Shown here: in pieces, positions 1 through 8,410 of the stretch
Layout: each line of letters opens with the position of its first letter
Numbering within the stretch: the stretch's first letter is position 1
Assembly: GCF_000349725.1 (NCBI RefSeq)
Contig: NZ_KB714693.1
Coordinates: 76,433-140,432, forward strand
Length of the DNA: 64,000 nucleotides
Source of the DNA: Ligilactobacillus pobuzihii E100301 = KCTC 13174
GTDB lineage: Bacteria > Bacillota > Bacilli > Lactobacillales > Lactobacillaceae
Direction: 5' to 3'
The notes under the pieces: model-generated
The model's database searches: none
What the model was told of the DNA's origin: nothing
What the model saw: only the letters and a program-made list of their open reading frames with translations
Position numbers and translations under genes: made by a program

Positions 1-872
1 GTTAAGCTACCAGTCATCCATGAAACTAATGCTAAAACAAAAATCACAGTCATGATTTTTTCAGCCTTAGAAAATTGACCCATTTCTTTTAACTGATCAT
101 CGGCCCACTGTTTAGCATTTGGAGTTTCCTTGATTTTTGGCGGGTACATTTTATAAATTATGAAAGGTATCAAAACTAAGGAAATAATACCAGGAATCAA
201 GGCTGCCAAAAACCAGCCCATCCAACTAATATTGACGTTAGCTTCACCAGCAAATGCTTGTGCCAAAGGATTACCAGCCATCGCTGTTAGAAACATTGCA
301 GAAGTAATAATATCCCCATGGTACTCCGCAAAAATCAGGAATGAACCAATTTTCTTACGTGATTCATCACTATCTGGTTTAGATCCAAAAGCATCAGCCA
401 AAGATTCAATGATCGGATAAACAACACCACCAGCACGCGCTGTATTACTTGGTGTTGCAGGCGCTAAGACTAAGTCAACACCGATGATCGAATATGCCAG
501 ATTCAAGGTTTTTTTACCAAACAACGACACGAAATTTAACGCGATCCTTCGCCCCAGCCCGGTTTTAATAAACCCACGTGAGATGAAAAAAGCCATTGCG
601 ATCAGCCAGATACTACTATTACCAAAACCAGCAACGGCAGTATCAATATCCACTACATTTGTTAAAACTAAGACTACAAAACCAATGATCGAAACTGCTC
701 CGATCGGCAGTGGTTGAGTAATACACCCAACGATCGTTGCCAAAAAGATCGCAAACATTCTCCACGCAGCAACTGAAAGAGCTGCTGGGCGTAATGGAGT
801 ACAGAACCATAAGACTAAGCCGATCGCAACCGGCCAAAAGAATTTTTTGTACTGTTCTTTACTCAATAACAC
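1..872 (-). CDS. DASS-family dicarboxylate/anion transporter (partial, 3' end outside window)
   Basis: The reading frame runs off the left edge, so only the N-terminal 290 residues are present. They are very hydrophobic and contain motifs of the divalent anion:sodium symporter family (CitT/2-oxoglutarate-malate translocator type): TQPLPIGAVSI, NSSIWLIAMAFFISRG and APATPSNTARAGG. The start is a GTG at 872, with AAGGTG six bases upstream; the nearby ATG at 876 is in another frame and stops after three codons. The gene follows fumarase and fumarate reductase on the same strand, so import of malate or citrate, or export of succinate by exchange, is the likely role. That role is inferred from context; the family call is firm. 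Confidence 0.85.
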   Translation of the reverse strand, partial: MLLSKEQYKKFFWPVAIGLVLWFCTPLRPAALSVAAWRMFAIFLATIVGCITQPLPIGAVSIIGFVVLVLTNVVDIDTAVAGFGNSSIWLIAMAFFISRGFIKTGLGRRIALNFVSLFGKKTLNLAYSIIGVDLVLAPATPSNTARAGGVVYPIIESLADAFGSKPDSDESRKKIGSFLIFAEYHGDIITSAMFLTAMAGNPLAQAFAGEANVNISWMGWFLAALIPGIISLVLIPFIIYKMYPPKIKETPNAKQWADDQLKEMGQFSKAEKIMTVIFVLALVSWMTGSL

Positions 873-960
873 ATATATCACCTTTCCTTGTGATAACTCT
901 ATTGTTATCTTTGATCAGTGAACTCAAGTTTTAGGATTGGGCCAAATCTAGGGTCTAGAT

Positions 961-1053
961 AAAAAAATCAGCCAAACTATACACACTTCTTTTTCTAGGA
1001 CATTAGTCATAAATCAACTTTAACTAGAAAAAGTAAGCCGCCATAGTTTAGCT
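961..1053 (-). terminator. Long two-part hairpin with T tract between frdA and the anion transporter
   Basis: Outer arms AGCCAAACTAT (970-980) and ATAGTTTAGCT (1043-1053) enclose a second pair, CTTCTTTTTCTAG (986-998) and CTAGAAAAAGTAAG (1024-1037). Read on the minus strand, the structure is followed by seven T residues (967-961). It sits after frdA and before the transporter, so it can work as an intrinsic terminator or attenuator. It is longer than a typical terminator. Confidence 0.6.
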
Positions 1054-1112
1054 AATTTAAACTTCACCTAATTTTGTCACCTTAGGCATCGTCCATGATC
1101 AAACTAAATAAT

Positions 1113-2510
1113 TTATTTTAAATTTGCCAAATATTTGTAAGCTTGCTGACCAGTTTGACGTCCGAAAACAACTGTTTCGGCGATCGAGTTACCACCGATC
1201 CGGTTGTTACCGTGTAAACCACCAGCAACTTCACCTCCGGCAAACAAACCAGCGATCGGTTGGCCACTCTCAGTCAAGACATGTGTCTTAGCATCGATCT
1301 TCAAGCCACCCATCGTGTAATGGACTGCGGGAGCAATATGAATAGCCTCGTAGCCGCCATGATCGATCGTCCGATCCATCCCGGAATCACGACCAAAGAC
1401 ACTATCTTGTCCGCTTGTGACAACTTCATTCCAGCTAGCAACTGTAGCTTGTAAGGTCTCAGGATCAACATCAATATTAGCTGCTAAATCTGCCAATGAA
1501 TCACCATGCTCGACCAAACCAATATGGTCATAAAAATCAATTGCAGGAACGTTTTCACGAATTCCAGAATCATAGATCAAATAAGCACTCTTTTCTGGTA
1601 GTTCATTGATCGCGTTCGTAACGTTTTTACGCGTGTCTAATTCGTTGACGAAACGCTCCCCTTTGGCATTGACCAAGATCGCACCTTCACCACGAGTAGC
1701 TTCACCGATCAAATAAGCATGCCCAGTATCTTGCTGAACTGTTGGGTGAACTTGCACTTGGTCCATATCAACCAAACCAGCACCAATTTCTGTAGCTAAT
1801 TTGATTCCATCACCCGTTGCACCGGCTTGATTAGTTGTATCGTAACCATCCAAGTCAGGGCGATATTTCTTCAGCAATTCTTTATTAGCACCGAAACCAC
1901 CAGTTGCCAAAATCACAGCTTTAGCGGAAATTTCTTTGGTCTCATCATTTGGCAGTTGGACATCCAAGCCTGTGACCTTATCTCCATCAGCTATTAATTT
2001 ATCTACCTTGACTTTAGCAAATAACGGGATCTCTTCTTTTTCAACTTGTTTGAGCAATTCAGTTACCAAGTAACCACCAATTGCAGCTTTGCTAGCCGGA
2101 CGATGTGTCCGCTTGATCTTCATTCCACCCGTGATCGTAATATCATTTAATTCGATCCCACGGTCTGCCAGCCAGTCAACAGCTAACGCACCATGTGAAG
2201 TGAAATAGTTCAGCATTTCTTTATTATTTAAACCGCCGCCACCTGTGAGTGTTTCTTGATAAAAATCTTCAAAACTATCAACAATATGGTGCTGCAGCTG
2301 AAAATCTGTTTCCGCTGCATTCATCCCAGAAGATGCTCGGTTAGTGTTGCCGCCCATTTTATCCATCTTTTCTAAAATGACCGGTGACAAGCCTAATTCC
2401 TTAGCTTGCAATGCAGCCACCATCCCAGTACCACCAGAACCAATGATCACTAAATCATAACTATCTTTCATTTCTTTTATATCTGTTGGCTTAAAAATAT
2501 ATTTTGCCAT
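1113..2510 (-). CDS. frdA: Fumarate reductase flavoprotein subunit (soluble, flavocytochrome c-like)
   Basis: This 465-residue FAD_binding_2 protein starts with a Rossmann motif (VIIGSGGTGM, 21-30). All residues needed for fumarate reduction in the flavocytochrome c family can be placed: H255 in VHPTVQ, R294 (proton donor) in ELDTRKN, H397 in VHYTMGG and R437 in HGNNRIGGN. There is no N-terminal FMN-binding or heme domain and no signal peptide, so it is a cytoplasmic single-domain enzyme as in other lactobacilli. It lies downstream of fumarase and upstream of a dicarboxylate transporter, which fits conversion of malate to fumarate to succinate as an electron sink. The start has AAGGGAG about 12 bases upstream. 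Confidence 0.9.
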   Translation of the reverse strand: MAKYIFKPTDIKEMKDSYDLVIIGSGGTGMVAALQAKELGLSPVILEKMDKMGGNTNRASSGMNAAETDFQLQHHIVDSFEDFYQETLTGGGGLNNKEMLNYFTSHGALAVDWLADRGIELNDITITGGMKIKRTHRPASKAAIGGYLVTELLKQVEKEEIPLFAKVKVDKLIADGDKVTGLDVQLPNDETKEISAKAVILATGGFGANKELLKKYRPDLDGYDTTNQAGATGDGIKLATEIGAGLVDMDQVQVHPTVQQDTGHAYLIGEATRGEGAILVNAKGERFVNELDTRKNVTNAINELPEKSAYLIYDSGIRENVPAIDFYDHIGLVEHGDSLADLAANIDVDPETLQATVASWNEVVTSGQDSVFGRDSGMDRTIDHGGYEAIHIAPAVHYTMGGLKIDAKTHVLTESGQPIAGLFAGGEVAGGLHGNNRIGGNSIAETVVFGRQTGQQAYKYLANLK

Positions 2511-2574
2511 TATTTAAATTCACTCCCTTAATAATAGGAATCATGTTGTAGACAGGTTGCTTCTCCTTGTTTTT

Positions 2575-3080
2575 AGTCAGGTTTCGAAATGCAAAAGCCT
2601 GTGCCTAGCTAACTTCGACAGCACATCGCTAAGCTCTCGCAATATGCTGTCAAAGTCTGCTAGTGCTCGGCTTCTGACCGCATTGCTCCACCTTGTTTTT
2701 TTAGTCGGGTTTCGAAATGCAAAAGCCTGTGCCTAGCTAACTTCGACAGCACATCGCTAAGCTCTCGCAATATGCTGTCAAAGTCTGCTAGTGCTCGGCT
2801 TCTGACCGCATTGCTCCACCTTGTTTTTTTAGTCGGGTTTCGCAAGCCAGACAATTCCGCTTATCCAAGCTGTGCATCATAGTACTAAAACCGTACTATA
2901 ATCCTCAGCTCCGATAATGCTCATTGTCTGACCGGCTTGCTCCACCTTGTTTTCTTAGTCAGGTTCCGAGAAACAGAAAGCTCCGTCTATCCAACTTCAG
3001 CATCATATTGCTCAAACCCGCAATATAATGCTGAAGTCCGATAGTACTCGATTTCTACCGTTTCTCTCCACCCTGTTTTT
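2575..3080. repeat. Tandem array of four hairpin-forming 126-128 bp units
   Basis: Units begin near 2581, 2709, 2837 and 2963, each led in by TTTTAGTC(A/G)GG. Units 1 and 2 are a perfect 128-bp tandem duplication. Units 3 and 4 differ widely in sequence but keep the fold: a variable central stem (GACAGCA with TGCTGTC; ATAGTAC with GTACTAT; ACTTCAGCAT with ATGCTGAAGT), a second helix (CTAGC/GCTAG, TTATC/GATAA, CTATC/GATAG) and an outer helix (CAGACAAT/ATTGTCTG in unit 3). The array fills the whole spacer between fumC and frdA. A related array lies at 31351-31845. Confidence 0.9.
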
Positions 3081-4458
3081 AAATATTTGTCATCTTCAAC
3101 GGATCTACCCATTCGTCAAACTGTTCTTCTGTCAACTTGCCTGATGCTAATGCTGCTTCTTTCAATGTTGTTCCATTCTTGTCAGCATCTTGTGCGATCT
3201 TGGCACTATCATGATAACCAATGTGTGGTGATAAGGCAGTTACAGTCATCAATGAATTCTTAACTAATTCGGTCATTCTTTCTTCGTTAACTGTCAAACC
3301 ATGGATCATCTTATCAGCGAAACCTGTGATCGTTCCTCTCAGTAAATCAGCCGATTCAAGGAAAGCTTCGATCAAGACTGGTTTGTAAACATTCAACTGG
3401 AAATTACCTTGTGAAGAAGCCATATCAACTACCACATCATTCCCCATAACCCGAACGGCTGCCATTGTAATTGCTTCAGCCTGCGTTGGGTTAACTTTAC
3501 CTGGCATAATAGATGAGCCTGGTTCGTTAGCAGGAATATTTAATTCACCATAAGCGGCACGTGGACCACTTGCCAAGAAGCGAACGTCATTAGCGATCTT
3601 CATACAATCAGCTGCCAAAGTCTTCATGGCACCGTGAACTACATTCAAGCCAGAATGTGCTTCCAAACCATCAAACTTGTTTGTATCAGCATTGAATGTA
3701 ACTCCGTAGATCTCACTAACTTTCTCAGCAATGTTGGCAGCAAAATGTGGGTCAGCATTCAAACCAGTCCCGACAGCTGTCCCGCCCATTGAGAATTCAA
3801 GTAAAGTATCATCAAGTTTTTCCAAGTAGTCTAGGTCGTGTTCTAACATGCTGACCCAACCACTGACTTCCTGTCCAAATGTCAACGGAGTGGCATCTTG
3901 CAAATGAGTCCGCCCAACTTTAACGACTCTCCAGTATTTGTCTTGTTTGACCTTTAATTCTTCGATCAAATGACTAACTGCTTTTTCTAAATCTTTCACA
4001 GCGACACTAGCTGTCATATTCATCGCTGTTGGGAAAATATCATTAGAACTTTGTCCTCGGTTAACATCATCGTTTGGTAAAATTTCTGTGCCATCCGCTA
4101 ATTTTGTAGCTAAATGTGCAACTACTTCGTTAACATTCATATTTGTCTGAGTACCTGAGCCAGTTTGATAAACTTTAAGTGGGAAATCAGCACGTAGTTT
4201 CTCGTCAGATAAATCTAGCAAAGAATCGATTGCTTTAATGATCGGTGCCGTTTTCTCTTTGGGCAATTGGCCTTCTTTTTCGTTAGATTGAGCCGCTGCT
4301 TTCTTGATCTGCAACAAAGCTTTAATAATTTCCAATGGGATATAACTGCCAGTTGGAAAATTATTTCTACTCCGTTCAGTTTGTGGTCCCCATAATGCAG
4401 TCGCAGGTATCTCAACTTTCCCAAGTGTATCTTCTTCTACTCTAATATCTTTAGTCAT
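3079..4458 (-). CDS. fumC: Class II fumarate hydratase
   Basis: The 459-residue protein has the class II fumarase/aspartase signature GSSIMPGKVN (314-323) with the catalytic serine at 315, and THLQDATP (184-191) with the catalytic histidine at 185. Length and spacing are normal for FumC, an iron-free cytoplasmic enzyme that interconverts malate and fumarate. AGGAGGT precedes the ATG. Together with frdA downstream it forms the reductive branch from malate to succinate. Its stop codon abuts the hairpin repeat array. A promoter and a cre site lie upstream, and a MleR-like LysR gene precedes it on the same strand. Confidence 0.96.
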   Translation of the reverse strand: MTKDIRVEEDTLGKVEIPATALWGPQTERSRNNFPTGSYIPLEIIKALLQIKKAAAQSNEKEGQLPKEKTAPIIKAIDSLLDLSDEKLRADFPLKVYQTGSGTQTNMNVNEVVAHLATKLADGTEILPNDDVNRGQSSNDIFPTAMNMTASVAVKDLEKAVSHLIEELKVKQDKYWRVVKVGRTHLQDATPLTFGQEVSGWVSMLEHDLDYLEKLDDTLLEFSMGGTAVGTGLNADPHFAANIAEKVSEIYGVTFNADTNKFDGLEAHSGLNVVHGAMKTLAADCMKIANDVRFLASGPRAAYGELNIPANEPGSSIMPGKVNPTQAEAITMAAVRVMGNDVVVDMASSQGNFQLNVYKPVLIEAFLESADLLRGTITGFADKMIHGLTVNEERMTELVKNSLMTVTALSPHIGYHDSAKIAQDADKNGTTLKEAALASGKLTEEQFDEWVDPLKMTNI

Positions 4459-4630
4459 GAATATGTGACCTCCTATAAAATGTCTTACACTTACAAAACA
4501 TCAAAATCAGAATTTCTAACCGTTACTGTTTTTCGCCCAAAAGAGTTGATCAATACATTCGTATATGTGTTACTTATTTCACATACATCAACAAAAAATT
4601 TTCCCCAGGTACTCCTTTCTTTACAGTTTT

Positions 4631-4660
4631 ATAATAGTGGCAAAAAACGTGTATAGTCAA
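4631..4660 (-). promoter_or_regulatory. Probable sigma-A promoter of fumC
   Basis: On the minus strand TTGACT (4660-4655) and TATTAT (4636-4631) are separated by 18 bases. The predicted leader is about 165 nt. The palindrome CATAAATTATG (4674-4684) lies just upstream of the -35 element, where a LysR activator would bind. Confidence 0.6.
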
Positions 4661-4699
4661 ACATGTTAGACGTCATAAATTATGTTTATAAGCGTTGAT

Positions 4700-4714
4700 A
4701 GATAGCGCTTACAA
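4700..4714 (-). promoter_or_regulatory. cre site (CcpA) upstream of fumC promoter
   Basis: The minus strand reads TTGTAAGCGCTATCT, a full match to the cre consensus WTGNAANCGNWNNCW. It is about 40 bases upstream of the -35 element, a position more typical of CcpA activation than of blockage. Confidence 0.6.
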
Positions 4715-4814
4715 AGGCAGCATCAAAAAAATAAATTTATATTACAAAAATAAGTTAATATTTACACAAAAAAATTTGGCAACCAATTCGAATTTTTCTT
4801 CCTTGGACACCAAA

Positions 4815-5708
4815 TTAATGTTGTAACTTGTCTTTTATTTTTAATAATTGCGTAACTAACTCCCACTCTTGATTTTTCAATAAATAATTTTTTCTCGTTA
4901 CTATCGAAATATGAAATTTATCGTCAAAATCACCTGTAAGTGGTGTACTTTTTAGTTTATCTCCTAAGGCAACTGCGTCTCCTACTAGTAAAGCAATACC
5001 AGAATTTTGTTCAACCATTCTTTTTAAAATCGAGATACTTTGTGTTTTAAAAATAATATTAGGTGTAAAACCAGCTCGACCAGAGTAATGTTGCAAAACT
5101 TGACGATGAATAAATTTACTATCTAATGAAATAAATTGCTCACCCTTTAAGTCAGAAAAAGAAACTTCCGTATAACTATTAAGCCAATGCTTATTAGAAG
5201 AAATTATTGCAAAATCACGACTAGTGATCCGTGTTGCAGATAGCCTTGGATCACTGATCGGGGCAAAACTGCCCAACAAGCCAATATCTATTTTCCCTGC
5301 AACCAGGTCTTTCGTTAACTGCTCAGACCCTGACTCATCAACTACCATATTTTGCAACAGATTTTTTTCGTTTAATTCAGGAACTACTAGAGGTAAATAC
5401 AAGTTACCAATAATTGGAGGTAAACCAAACCTGATCTTGTCCTGAGAAAAGTTATTGATTTCAATTTTTGTAAGCTGAACTTCATTTAATATACTAGTTG
5501 CATGTTCATATAAAATTTTCCCAGGAGAAGTTATTTTTAAAAAATTCTGAGAGTGGTCCCGGTAGACCAGTTGAATATGTAAACTGCTTTCTAAACGTTT
5601 GATCGCCAAGGTTACCGTCGGCTGCTTCACATTAAAATGCTTGGCTGTCTCAGTAAAACTTCCGACTTGACACAGGTAACAGAAATATCTTAAATCTTTT
5701 AATTTCAT
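4815..5708 (-). CDS. LysR-family regulator, MleR-like
   Basis: The 297-residue protein has an N-terminal winged HTH (MKLKDLRYFCYLCQVGSFTETA; KQPTVTLAIKRLE) and a LysR substrate-binding domain. It is clearly paralogous to the regulator at 30260-31153: both share QPT(V/I)TLAIKRLE, RDHS and GLPPIIGN, among others. It is encoded upstream of, and co-directionally with, fumC-frdA-transporter, so it probably senses malate or another dicarboxylate and controls that module. Those targets are inferred. A strong GAGGAGGGGG ribosome binding site precedes the ATG. Confidence 0.88.
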   Translation of the reverse strand: MKLKDLRYFCYLCQVGSFTETAKHFNVKQPTVTLAIKRLESSLHIQLVYRDHSQNFLKITSPGKILYEHATSILNEVQLTKIEINNFSQDKIRFGLPPIIGNLYLPLVVPELNEKNLLQNMVVDESGSEQLTKDLVAGKIDIGLLGSFAPISDPRLSATRITSRDFAIISSNKHWLNSYTEVSFSDLKGEQFISLDSKFIHRQVLQHYSGRAGFTPNIIFKTQSISILKRMVEQNSGIALLVGDAVALGDKLKSTPLTGDFDDKFHISIVTRKNYLLKNQEWELVTQLLKIKDKLQH

Positions 5709-5787
5709 TCTACCCCCTCCTCGTTTATCCTAAGAATATTGTAGCAAACTCAATACATATAAGCTTAATTATTTCCGATTTTAACTT

Positions 5788-5833
5788 AAAAAATACTTTC
5801 AATTATCAGAAAGCTGACAAAAGAAAGTATTCT
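5788..5833 (-). terminator. Intrinsic terminator of the 5899-6963 dehydrogenase
   Basis: Arms AATACTTTC (5792-5800) and GAAAGTATT (5824-5832) form a stem. On the minus strand the second arm is followed by a run of T residues. Confidence 0.65.
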
Positions 5834-5898
5834 TTAGACATATTAATTACATACCACGAATGGTAAGGTCATTCACATCGTTATTATTTCAGGGAAAA

Positions 5899-6963
5899 TT
5901 ACAATTCAGGCGAAATCATAACTTTAACCTGTGATTTATCCTCTTGTAAGGATTTGATCCCTTCGACCGTATCATCTAAAGAGATCTTCTTAGTGATCAT
6001 CTTTTGGAAAATCTCTTGATTACTATTAATAATGTTGATGACAGTTGGGAAGCAATTTTCATAGCCCAGTGTAGTATGAATATTGTGTCCTTGCATGATC
6101 GCATTATTAATATCAAGTTCGATCGTTTTGCCAAATAATGCATCAACCTGAATCAAGCCAGTCGCAGTTGTGATCTGTGCGGCTGTATCAAATGTCTGCT
6201 GTACACCAGCGCATTCAAATGTGATATCGACACCCTCAGGTAAATCAGCATGAATTTTTTCAACCACATCATCTTTAGTTGGGTTTAGGGTGTTTTCAAT
6301 ACCAATTTCTCTGGCTTTTTCCAAACGTACTTCTGATACGTCAGAAATATACACTTTGGTTGCACCCGCAATTTTAGCCAAAACGGCAGTACACAAACCG
6401 ATTGGGCCGGCACCCATAACAGCTACAGTTTGCCCTTCGATCAAGCCACTCCGTTTGATACCTTCATAGGCTACGGCAGTTGGCTCCACCAGGGCACCTA
6501 GATCAAATCCCATTTCGTCTGGTAATTTATGGGCAAACTTAGCTTCAACATTAGCGTATTCGGCCATACCGCCGTCACCTGAAACACCAATAAAGTTCCC
6601 ACTACCATCTGGACCCACAGCGTGTAGACAATAGTTATACATACCTTTCAGACAGTTCCTGCAATGTCCGCAAGATAAAATTGGTTCGATCGCAATACGG
6701 TCATCAACTTTCACATCATGAACATTTTTACCGGCCTTGACTACTTGGCCCGAAAACTCATGCCCTTCAATGATCGGAACAGTTTTACCAGTTAAAGGAT
6801 TTTCTTCGTATGGTAGGGATAAACCTTCTGCATACATATGAATATCACTACCACAGATCCCGACAAATTTAACCTTTACTTGAACTTCATTTTCCTTTGG
6901 TTCTGGAATATCAACATCTTCAATGCGGATGTCTTGTTTGCCATAAATTCTTGCTGCTTTCAT
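5899..6963 (-). CDS. Zinc-dependent MDR alcohol dehydrogenase, 2,3-butanediol dehydrogenase-like (copy 1)
   Basis: This 354-residue medium-chain dehydrogenase has the catalytic-zinc motif GICGSDIH and GHEFSG, a structural-zinc cluster CGHCRNCLKGMYNYC, and an NAD-binding GAGPIG loop. The C-terminal pattern ITKKISLDD...KSQVKVMISPE closely resembles Bacillus BdhA, so oxidation or reduction of acetoin/2,3-butanediol is the best guess; another vicinal diol or polyol cannot be excluded. A close paralogue lies immediately upstream at 7247-8311. Each has its own terminator, so they look like separate transcription units produced by tandem duplication. Confidence 0.8.
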   Translation of the reverse strand: MKAARIYGKQDIRIEDVDIPEPKENEVQVKVKFVGICGSDIHMYAEGLSLPYEENPLTGKTVPIIEGHEFSGQVVKAGKNVHDVKVDDRIAIEPILSCGHCRNCLKGMYNYCLHAVGPDGSGNFIGVSGDGGMAEYANVEAKFAHKLPDEMGFDLGALVEPTAVAYEGIKRSGLIEGQTVAVMGAGPIGLCTAVLAKIAGATKVYISDVSEVRLEKAREIGIENTLNPTKDDVVEKIHADLPEGVDITFECAGVQQTFDTAAQITTATGLIQVDALFGKTIELDINNAIMQGHNIHTTLGYENCFPTVINIINSNQEIFQKMITKKISLDDTVEGIKSLQEDKSQVKVMISPEL

Positions 6964-7196
6964 GCATTTGTCGTCTCCTCTCTATTCAATATGATAAATT
7001 TATCACAATTATGAAACCGCTGTCAATAATTATCTTTGGCACAATATTTATGCCTTATGGTTAGTTAAGTTATTTTAAATTCAGCATTATTTTAAAATTA
7101 ACTACTTTCCTTAAAGCTACATAAAAATCACACATTTTAATATGGTTAAATGATTCACAATATTTAGGTAAAAATCAAGTTACTTTACCAGTACCT

Positions 7197-7230
7197 AAAA
7201 AAGAGAGTCACTTTTTATGACCCTCTTTTA
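7197..7230 (-). terminator. Intrinsic terminator of the 7247-8311 dehydrogenase
   Basis: AAAAGAGGGTCA and TGACTCTCTTTT pair around a short A-rich loop, with T residues following on the minus strand. Confidence 0.85.
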
Positions 7231-7246
7231 GAATGGCTACTTATTA

Positions 7247-8311
7247 TTATTTTTCGGGTGAGATCAAGATCTTAACTTGTGACTTGTCATCCATTAAGGA
7301 TTTGATACCTTCTTCAGTTTCGTCCAAACCGATTTTTTTCGTGATCAATTTTTTGAAGAGATCACGATGCTGGTTAACAATGCTGATCGTTTGTGGAAAG
7401 GCATTTGCATAACCCATTGTTGTGTGGATCTGTGCACCCTTATTTTGCATTGTTGCAATATCGATCTTATAGTCACCATTGAACAATGCAACGATTTCAA
7501 GTACTCCAGCAGGAGCTGTTAATTGAACAGCCTGGTTCAATGTTGGTTGTGCACCAGCACATTCGAAGACTACATCCACACCGGAAGGGAATTGCTCGTG
7601 TACATGTTTAACAAAATCAACTTCACCAGAATTAATTACATCTTCAAAGCCAAGTTCTCTAGCTTTTTGCAAACGAACTTCCGCCAAATCAGCAATATAG
7701 ATCTTAGTTGCTCCCGCTACTCTAGCCATCAATGCTGTTAATAAACCAATTGGGCCAGCACCAAAAACAACAACTGATTGCCCGGCAACTAAACCACTAT
7801 CTCTTACTGCTTGATAAGTAACCGTTGCTGGTTCAACTAATGCACCTAAGTCATAGTCCATACCTTCTGGTAGTTTAAAAGTAAAGTTTTCTTTGACGTT
7901 AGTATATTCAGCCATACCACCATCTTCAGAAAAACCAATAAATTGTAAACTGCCATCTTCACCAACACCATTAACACAGTAATTGTAAAGTCCTTTACGA
8001 CAGAATTCACACTTACCACAAGCAATAGCTGGTTCGATACATACATGATCACCAGCAGAAAAACTTGTTACGTCTTTACCAACCTTAACTACTTCACCAG
8101 AGAATTCATGACCTTCTGTCAAAGGAACGGTTTTACCAGTTAATGGATGTGGAGTATAAGGGATACCGCTACCTTCTTGATACATATGAATATCACTACC
8201 ACAAATACCTACATATTTGACCTTAACTTGAACCTCATCATCCTTAGGTTCACGTAATTCAACATCTTCGATCTTTAAATCTTGTTTACCATAAATTCTT
8301 GCTGCTTTCAT
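7247..8311 (-). CDS. Zinc-dependent MDR alcohol dehydrogenase, 2,3-butanediol dehydrogenase-like (copy 2)
   Basis: The 354-residue protein has the same architecture as copy 1: GICGSDIHMY, GHEFSGE, the CGKCEFCRKGLYNYC zinc cluster, GAGPIG, and the BdhA-like end ITKKIGLDE...KSQVKILISPE. The ATG at 8311 was chosen because AAAGGGG lies ten bases upstream and because the protein then matches copy 1 from residue 1. An in-frame start at 8344 has no ribosome binding site and overlaps a cre-like element. Two cre-like sites upstream suggest carbon catabolite control, expected for an overflow-metabolism enzyme. Confidence 0.82.
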   Translation of the reverse strand: MKAARIYGKQDLKIEDVELREPKDDEVQVKVKYVGICGSDIHMYQEGSGIPYTPHPLTGKTVPLTEGHEFSGEVVKVGKDVTSFSAGDHVCIEPAIACGKCEFCRKGLYNYCVNGVGEDGSLQFIGFSEDGGMAEYTNVKENFTFKLPEGMDYDLGALVEPATVTYQAVRDSGLVAGQSVVVFGAGPIGLLTALMARVAGATKIYIADLAEVRLQKARELGFEDVINSGEVDFVKHVHEQFPSGVDVVFECAGAQPTLNQAVQLTAPAGVLEIVALFNGDYKIDIATMQNKGAQIHTTMGYANAFPQTISIVNQHRDLFKKLITKKIGLDETEEGIKSLMDDKSQVKILISPEK

Positions 8312-8329
8312 TAAAACTTGCCCCTTTCT

Positions 8330-8344
8330 TAAAAACGCTTGCAT
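8330..8344 (-). promoter_or_regulatory. cre-like site in the leader of the 7247-8311 dehydrogenase
   Basis: The minus strand reads ATGCAAGCGTTTTTA, matching the cre consensus except at one position. It lies between the likely promoter and the ribosome binding site, a typical place for repression by CcpA. Confidence 0.45.
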
Positions 8345-8395
8345 TTTATTTTTTAATAAAAAAGTTCTACTAGAATAAGTTTCTAGTAAACGCTA

Positions 8396-8410
8396 CTGCA
8401 AACGCATTCA
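8396..8410 (-). promoter_or_regulatory. Second cre-like site upstream of the 7247-8311 dehydrogenase
   Basis: CTGCAAACGCATTCA on the plus strand deviates from the cre consensus only at the first base. A short hairpin, ACTAGAA/TTCTAGT (8369-8387), lies between this site and the gene. Confidence 0.45.

Noticed and set aside
160-420. Plus-strand open frame inside the anion transporter gene
   Set aside because: It is antisense to a clear membrane-protein frame with family motifs and has no family resemblance of its own. The same reasoning removed many opposite-strand frames over gdpP, lacD, gatC, mleS and others.
1113-2510. Electron-transport partner of fumarate reductase
   Set aside because: No FMN-binding domain, heme motif or FrdB-like iron-sulfur gene was found here, so no membrane complex is proposed.
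2660-2854. Short minus-strand open frame inside the hairpin array
   Set aside because: It is made of tandem repeat sequence, has no ribosome binding site, and repeats its own residues because of the 128-bp period.
2575-3080. CRISPR-like array
   Set aside because: Units are about 128 bp with internal stems and no short repeat/spacer alternation, and no cas genes are nearby.
8312-8344. Upstream in-frame start of the second dehydrogenase
   Set aside because: No ribosome binding site precedes it, it overlaps a cre-like sequence, and the paralogue starts at the internal methionine.
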